NCBI GenBank assembly: GCA_037447655.1
Contig: JBBHKE010000815.1
Location: forward strand, 1 to 11,094
Reading direction: 5' to 3'
Source: Zygnema cylindricum
Lineage: Eukaryota; Streptophyta; Zygnematophyceae; Zygnematales; Zygnemataceae
Length of the DNA: 11,094 bases
In this document: positions 6,278-11,094 of the stretch, one piece after another
Numbering within the stretch: position 1 is the first letter of the stretch
Layout: the number at the start of each line of letters is the position of its first letter
Made by a program: the position numbers and the translations under genes
The notes under the pieces: model-generated
Told to the model about the DNA's origin: nothing
The model's database searches: none
What the model saw: the letters and a program-made list of their open reading frames with translations, nothing else

Positions 6278-7388
6278 ATGGAGACCACAGAATTGCAGGT
6301 TATGGCCCCACCCTCTAGGGTGCCCATATTTGATGGATCAAACTTTCTTTATTGGGAAATGATGATGGAGGGAGAACTATTTGAGAAACACCTATAGGGC
6401 ATAGTGTCCGGACAAGTTCGATGCCCACCTTCACCTAGGTTTGGAAGAATGTATTTTTTTTGGCACCTCCGCCTCTACAGTAGGTAGAACATCTGCCCCT
6501 ATCACTAAGGATGAAGACGAGGAAGGAGAGGAGATTCTCAGGGAAGGAGAAAAGGGAGGAGTTGCAACTCAATTAACACCATTGCCGAAGGCGATACAGG
6601 CAGTAGCACCACCAGCAACGGCGACAAGGGTTCAGACCGAAAGATCAGAGTATGAAAAGTGGAACTACAAAGACAAGGTTGTTAAGCTTTTAATTCTTAA
6701 AACTGTAGCAAAGGACATTGCCATTTCCCTTATGCATGTCAAATCTTCATCTCAGATTTGGATATCACTAGTTAACAAATATAAGAGTGGATTATTACAG
6801 CAGCAACAGTTGGCAGAAAACAAGATTGCAGGTTATACTTATAAGGGAGGAAATATAAATAATTATTGCAATGATTTAGGAGCATTATTTGGAGAGCTAG
6901 AGAGTGCAAGTAACTCATGGTTTGAGAGACAAAGAGTGAACACATTAATGATGAAACTACCTGAAGAGTATGAGAATATCATTAATCGATTGCAGGACAT
7001 AGGAGATAGCAATTGGAATTGGGATGACACAGTGGGAATGATTTTAGTGAAAGAAAGCACCATAGAGCTTAGGAGAGGGAGTCCAAGTGTTCAAGCATTG
7101 TCTGCAGAAGCCGACTGGTGGAAGCGTGATAAGGAGAGAGAGAAAGATCCCTATCGAAACTTTGGAGGAAGAGGACAAGGAGGTTGCAAATTTGATAGAC
7201 AAGGGAGAGGAACTTCTCGAGGAGAATTATGTCATTTCTGCAAGAAACCGAGACACTATATGACATATTGTGGCAAACTTGCGTATCTTCGGCTAAAATA
7301 TGGGCAAGGGACCTCAAGAAATAGAGGAAAGAAAAAGGCCTTCCTAACTCCAGTTCATGAGGAGCAAGAGAACGAAAAAACCGAATAG
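6278..7388 (+). pseudogene. gag: Copia Gag (capsid/nucleocapsid), disrupted
   Basis: Gag forms the virus-like particle and packages the element RNA. The ATG at 6278 is chosen because the next residues contain PIFDGSNFLYWEMMM, the N-terminal motif (FDG-N-Y/F-W) of Copia Gag. This frame stops at TAG 6395-6397, where the family commonly has Trp in an LW-IV motif, then shifts; the rest reads in the frame open from 6405. It includes an acidic stretch (DEDEEGEEILREGE), a UBN2/Retrotran_gag_2-like region (W-YKDKVVKLLILKTV to the LMMKLPEEYE segment) and a CX2CX4HX4C zinc knuckle at 7230-7271 (CHFCKKPRHYMTYC). The knuckle's usual Gly before His is replaced, giving KKPRH. The frame ends at TAG 7386-7388, which continues without a shift into the protease region, so this stop is probably a mutation inside a gag-pol fusion. 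Confidence 0.85.
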
Positions 7389-7860
7389 GAAGAGGAGCTG
7401 GAGGAGCTTGAGTAGCTTCTTCTTAATCCGAAAAACACTGAAAAGCATGTCGACATTCCACGGAGACAAAAGTGTGCTTTTGGAGGTAAAAGGAATCTAC
7501 CTGAAGATGGGTGGATCATAGACTCAGGGGCCTCAATGTATTTGTGCAAAGATAAAAGGTGGTTCACTAAACTGAGAAAGATCCTAACAATTGAGATAGA
7601 GTATGGAGATGGTAGAGTTGAAACCACAAGTCTTGTTGGACTTGTTGACTTGAAGGTTCTAGTTGATGGAAAGGCCTCAATTGTAACACTCTCAAACGTT
7701 CTTTACATTCCACAACATAGTAAGAACTTGGTCTCAACAGCTATCCTAGATGAAAATGAGTTTGAAACAGAAACTAGGAAATGAATCTTCACAACAAGCT
7801 TTGATAATGAGGTTTATTTCATAGCTAAGAAAAGGAAGTCAAGGAATCTTCAAAAATTTC
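7389..7860 (+). pseudogene. pol: Copia aspartic protease, disrupted
   Basis: The protease matures the Gag-Pol polyprotein. It reads in the same frame as Gag after TAG 7386-7388 and a second TAG at 7413-7415. WIIDSGAS (7512-7535) holds the catalytic Asp in the DSGA motif, which is intact. Downstream, EYGDGR and LSNVLYIPQHSKNLVS match the typical Copia pattern of a GDG turn followed by L-NVLYVP---NL-S. The frame ends at TGA 7782-7784. Similarity seems to continue past it (IFTTSFDNEVYFIAKK) until the reading frame moves by one between about 7825 and 7860 into the integrase frame. There is no separate start codon; it was a domain of a polyprotein. Confidence 0.85.
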
Positions 7861-9186
7861 CTTTGCAATGAAAAGAGTGTTCTCTACTCGTGCGCAAGTG
7901 AGATGATGCTTTGGCATAAAAGGTTGGGGCATGTAAATCTAGATAGATTAAAGAAAATGAAGAAAAAAAGAATAGTGGAGGGTATTACTTTTGAGGATGA
8001 TGAGACCTTTGATGATTTCAGTGGATGTGCCCAAGGGAAGATTCATAGACTTCTATTTCCAAAGGCAACCATATTTAGGAGAGAGAAAGTATTGGATCTA
8101 ATTCACACCGATGTTTGGGGACCTGTTAGATATGCTTCACATAGGGGGAAAAGGTGGATGTTAACTATCACAGATGATTGGTCTAGATACACGAAAGTAT
8201 ACTTTCTCAGACATAAGTCAGAGGTATTGAGATATTTCAAAGAATATAAAGTATGGAGTGAAAAGCTACACAAAACCTCGATAAAAGAGATAAGAAGTGA
8301 TAATGGGAAAGAATACACCTCAAGGGAATTTGAACAATATCTTAAAAAAGAAGGAATTCATCAGGAGAAAACTGTTCCCTATAATCCGGAACAAAATGGA
8401 GTCGCAAAAAGAGAGAATAGAACGTTAGGATATATGTCTAGAAGTATGTTAATTGATAAGAGGATAGGAATGCAGTTTTGGGCGGAGCCTATGAACTATG
8501 CTAATTTCATCAAAAATAGAGTCCTAACTTCAGCAAATAAGGAGGAAACTCCGTATGAGAGGTGGACAGGAAGAAAGCTTGATTTGTCTAGTTTGAGAGT
8601 GTTCCGAAGTCAAGTTTATAGTTTGGATTCCGATAAGACTAAATGGAAGTTAGAGGGAAGAGGGAAACCAGGATATCTTGTAGGATATGATGAGAGCACA
8701 AAAGGATACCGGGTGTATGACTTGAAAAAGAGAGATATAATTTTGGTAAAACACATAGTGGTGATGAATGAAGTGAAGTCCATTGATCCATTCAAATATA
8801 ACAAGGAAGTCAAAATCAGATTTGAAACGGATCAGTTTTTTGACTTTGACTTTGAAAATGAAAAGAAGGAAGAGGGAGAAAAGGAAAAATCTACAGATCT
8901 ATCGAAGGAGAAGGAGGAAAGGATAACATCCGAGGCATCGCCACAATACGAAGTGGAAACCGATGAGGAACTTGATGAGACACCGGAATTGGAAGATAGG
9001 GGAGCTGAAAATCTCACTAAACGAAACCCAAGGATGCCTTTTATACCGGCGTTCGATTTTGAAGGGGGAAGAAGAAGTAGTAAACAACTTCAAGAAAGAC
9101 AAGTAAATAACCAACTTACAAAGATGTCTCACCCAGATGAACCTCAAACATACTTAGAGGCCATAAACACTCCAGAAAATAGCCAC
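7861..9186 (+). pseudogene. pol: Copia integrase, catalytic Glu replaced
   Basis: Integrase inserts the cDNA into the host genome. The frame is open from 7825; family similarity is clear from MMLWHKRLGHVN (7903). The HHCC zinc domain has both His (WHKRLGH) but only the second Cys: FSGCAQGK has Phe where CX2C needs Cys. The rve core has D at HTDVWGP (codon 8110) and D at RSDNGKEY (8299-8301). The third position, exactly 35 residues later in NGVAKRENRT, is Lys (AAA, 8407-8409) instead of Glu. So the DD35E triad is broken while spacing is preserved. The C-terminal part has TPYERWTGRK, SLRVF and GYLVGYDESTKGYRVYD, typical of Copia. A Lys/Glu-rich linker (about 8850-9010) joins it to RT. It ends at TAG 9187-9189. 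Confidence 0.92.
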
Positions 9187-10173
9187 TAGATCATAGCTAT
9201 AAATGAAGAAATGGCCTCTATCATGGAAGCCAATACATGGGAGTTGGTAGATTGTCCACCGGACCGAAAACCGATTGGATGTAAGTGGGTTTTTAAACTT
9301 AAATTAAACCCTCATAATACCATTAACAGGTACAAAGCTAGGTTAGTTGCAAAACGATATACTGAGAAAGAGGGGATAGACTACGAAGAAACCTTTGCAC
9401 CTCTAGTCAGATTTCCTTCTGTTAGAATCCATTTAAGTATAGCCGCAGCCGAGGATATGGAAATATACCAGATGGATATTAAAAAAGCCTTTTTGTAGTG
9501 AGAGTTGGAAGAAGAAATTTACATGAGACAACCGGAAGGATTAGTTGAAAGTGGGGAAGAAAACAAAGTTTACAAACTGATAAAATCACTCTATGGGCTT
9601 AAGCAAGCCCCGCGACAGTGGAATATAAAGCTCGACCAATTTTTGACCGGTTTGGGGTATATCAGAATTAGATCAGATCACTCCATATATTTATTTGAGG
9701 ATGAGGATGGAGTGATATTTATTGCTCTTTATGTGGATGATTTGTTGGTCTTAAGCAAGTCTTTAGATAAAATTAACAAAATAAAACGGAATGTTACAAG
9801 CCGCTTTGACATGAAAGATCTTGGCGAAGCAAAGTACCTTTTGGGAATTCAAATGGAGAGAGATAGAGGGAATAAGATTATAAGACTCACTCAGAAAGAA
9901 ACAATTGGTAATATGCTAGAAAAATTTCAAATGGGGAAAGCAATTGGATGTACTACTCCCATGGATTTGAAGAAAGTGTGTGAAGGGAGTGAAGAGGGAG
10001 GAATATTGATCATTAATGATGAGATAGATGAGATACAAAGAAGATTTATGGAAAATATCCCTTATCGAGAGATTGTAGGCAGTTTAATATATTTTATGAA
10101 TTGTACCCAGCCGGATATAGTTGCAGCCGTAGGAGTCCTCACCAAGAGTCTAAATGAACCAAGAAAGAGAGAC
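9187..10173 (+). pseudogene. pol: Copia reverse transcriptase, disrupted
   Basis: RT copies element RNA into cDNA. It continues in the integrase frame after TAG 9187-9189, which sits where the family has Trp before IEAMNEEM-like sequence. RVT_2 motifs are in order: WELVDCP, CKWVFKLK, RYKARLVAK, GIDYEETFAP, then QMDIKKAFL with the first catalytic Asp (9475-9477). Two adjacent stops follow, TAG 9496 and TGA 9499, within the family's AFL-(N/H)G-LEEEIYM motif. After them come KSLYGLKQAPRQW and the active-site box YVDD (9730-9741), DLGEAKYLLGIQ, and YREIVGSLIYFMNCTQPDI. All three catalytic Asp are kept. The frame ends at TAG 10174-10176. Confidence 0.93.
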
Positions 10174-10725
10174 TAGGAGGCTGCCAAATGGGTGATGAGG
10201 TATCTGGTGGGGACAAGGGAATTGTGGTTGCATTTGGGAGGGGAGCACACAGACATCACAACGTGGAATGATGCTAGTTATGGATATGTGCCTTTAAGGC
10301 GGTGTACGACTAGATATGTGTTGCAAATTGGATCTGGTGCATGCTATTGGAGTAGCAAGCAATAAGAAGTAGTTGCTCAGTCCACTATGGAGGTTGAATA
10401 CATGGCTTCTTGTGTTGCCACCAAAGAATTAATGTGGGTGAAATCTTTTTTTGAATAACATGGGTTCATGAAGACAGGAACAGAGAATGTTTTTTGTGAT
10501 AATCAAGCTGTTATCTCTATTGGAGCTAATCCAAAACATCACTTCAAAGCAAAGCATATGGATATTACACTAAGCTTAGTCAGAGAGAAGGTTGAAAATA
10601 AAATCATTAAACTGGTTGATAAAACTGATAAAGAAATGATCGCAGACATGATGACAAAACCAATACCTTCCCCTAAGTTGATTTTTTGCAGAGAAAACTG
10701 TGGATTAAAATTGAAAAGTGACTAA
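10174..10725 (+). pseudogene. pol: Copia RNase H domain, disrupted
   Basis: RNase H degrades the RNA strand of the RNA/DNA hybrid. It is in frame with RT. TAG 10174-10176 replaces the Trp of the family's HW-A-K-(V/I)-RYL motif. Next are WNDASYGY (catalytic Asp at 10270-10272), GSGACYWSSKQ, then TAA 10363-10365, EVVAQST, EVEYMA (Glu), TAA 10456-10458, FCDNQAVIS (Asp at 10498-10500), KHMDITLSLVREKV and EMIADMMTKPIPS (Asp at 10645-10647). So the acidic active-site residues are all present although three stops interrupt the domain. The natural stop is TAA 10723-10725, one base before the polypurine tract. Confidence 0.92.
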
Positions 10726-10726
10726 G

Positions 10727-10738
10727 AATTAAGGGGAG
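10727..10738 (+). promoter_or_regulatory. Polypurine tract (plus-strand primer)
   Basis: GAATTAAGGGGAG lies immediately before the TGTTG start of the 3' LTR. A purine run ending GGGGAG directly upstream of TGTTG is the usual plant Copia arrangement, where an RNase H-resistant fragment primes plus-strand DNA (family knowledge). The run is partly interrupted by TT. Confidence 0.8.
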
Positions 10739-11094
10739 TGTTGAAGAGAGGTAATTAACAGTTCACTACTTTATTTTAGTTAAAATGTAAAGAGAGAGAA
10801 AGATAGAACTAAAGGCACGCCATGGCTGCCACGTCATTTAGAAGGAGGCAGAAAGAAATAGAAGGTATTTTACTATTTTTAGCAAAATACTGCCTCTGGC
10901 CGGATTTGAACCTAGGTCTATAGAATACTATTTAGACCGAAGCCTTATCCATGAACGCACTAGCGAAACGTTATACGTGCTACGTTTTACGCATATTCAT
11001 CTATTTATTAAACGGACTAATTTACAAAAGATTATGAACATCGTTTATTGTTCGTTGCCACAAAAAGAGGGAAAATAAACTCAGAACCATGTTT
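10739..11094 (+). repeat. 3' LTR, truncated by the window end
   Basis: It begins TGTTGAAGAGAGGTAATTAA directly after the polypurine tract and is collinear with the 5' LTR through at least 11090. The shared 16-mer GGCACGCCATGGCTGC is at 10814-10829. The two LTRs differ noticeably, with substitutions and a net 7-8 bp indel before the tRNA-like module. LTRs are identical at insertion, so this implies an old copy. The 3' boundary, target duplication and polyadenylation site are not in the window. Confidence 0.85.
10888..10969 (-). other. Antisense tRNA-like module in the 3' LTR
   Basis: On the minus strand, GGTTCAAATCC (10912 down to 10902) is a close match to the B-box consensus. TAGTGCGTTCATGGATAAGGC (10962 down to 10942) matches the A-box/D-arm position of the 5' LTR module. 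The 60-bp A-to-B distance equals that in the 5' LTR (5635 to 5576). A 6-bp GGTCTA/TAGACC pairing (10915-10938 on the plus strand) lies where an anticodon arm would be, but its loop is too long. It is not a functional tRNA. Confidence 0.5.

Larger units (their letters stand above)
5420..11094 (+). mobile_element. Degenerate Ty1/copia LTR retrotransposon
   Basis: The element has LTR, gag, protease, integrase, RT, RNase H, polypurine tract and a second LTR, in that order. Integrase before RT identifies Ty1/copia (Pseudoviridae-type) rather than Ty3. The LTRs begin TGTTGAA(A/G)AGAGG at 5420 and 10739. The internal coding region, 6278 to 10725, is about 4.45 kb, close to the size of a complete Copia polyprotein, so there are no large deletions. 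It carries ten premature stops (6395, 7386, 7413, 7782, 9187, 9496, 9499, 10174, 10363, 10456) and two frameshifts. The 3' LTR continues past the window, so target duplication and full length cannot be determined. Confidence 0.93.

Noticed and set aside
9187-10176. Reassigned UAG codon (alternative nuclear code) to explain in-frame TAGs
   Set aside because: Known UAG reassignments give Gln, Leu or similar, but the clearest TAGs here sit at conserved Trp positions. UGA and UAA stops and frameshifts also occur, so decay is simpler.
10888-10969. Functional tRNA gene on the minus strand
   Set aside because: The acceptor and anticodon stems do not pair and the T-stem is imperfect; only the A/B-box regions look tRNA-like.

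Overview
The window looks like repeat-dense intergenic DNA from a eukaryotic nuclear genome, most likely a land plant. The signs are a Ty1/copia LTR retrotransposon with a plant-style polypurine tract running straight into a TGTTG LTR start, hAT-like non-autonomous elements with CAGAGG(T/C)GGCAAACGG-type ends, and AT-rich sequence with no intact host gene. The plant assignment is inference. No functional protein-coding gene, rRNA or functional tRNA was found.

Layout. 1-124: end of a TATCGG-rich repeat whose terminus reads ATACACAACACTA. 125-1272: non-coding sequence with a broken inverted repeat (285-300 and 1214-1230) and several palindromes. 1273 to about 2332: a hAT-like non-autonomous element (copy A). 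It is split by a second, 686-bp hAT-like element (1463-2148) with 16-bp inverted ends and a perfect 8-bp target duplication. 2461-2530: another TATCGG-family terminus. 2531-4433: about 1.9 kb with nothing recognisable. 4435-4830: a short element with inverted termini of the TATCGG family. 4843-5081: copy B of the hAT-like element, which preserves the unoccupied site of the nested insertion. 5099-5287: three tandem copies of a 62-64 bp unit. 5340-5392: an A-rich 29-nt segment between 12-bp direct repeats.

5420 to the window end: a degenerate Ty1/copia element. It has a 5' LTR (from 5420), a leader, gag (from 6278), protease (DSGA at 7521-7532), integrase (7861-9186), reverse transcriptase (YVDD at 9730-9741), RNase H (to 10725), a polypurine tract (10727-10738) and a 3' LTR that runs off the window. 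The order gag-PR-INT-RT-RH is diagnostic of Copia. The reading frame carries ten premature stops and at least two frameshifts. Integrase has also lost its catalytic glutamate and one zinc-binding cysteine, so the copy is dead.

The most interesting structure is an antisense tRNA-like module (A-box-like and B-box-like motifs 60 bp apart) at matching positions in both LTRs. The clearest reconstruction of events is the hAT-in-hAT nesting, proven internally by copies A and B. No evidence for a new multi-gene system was found.
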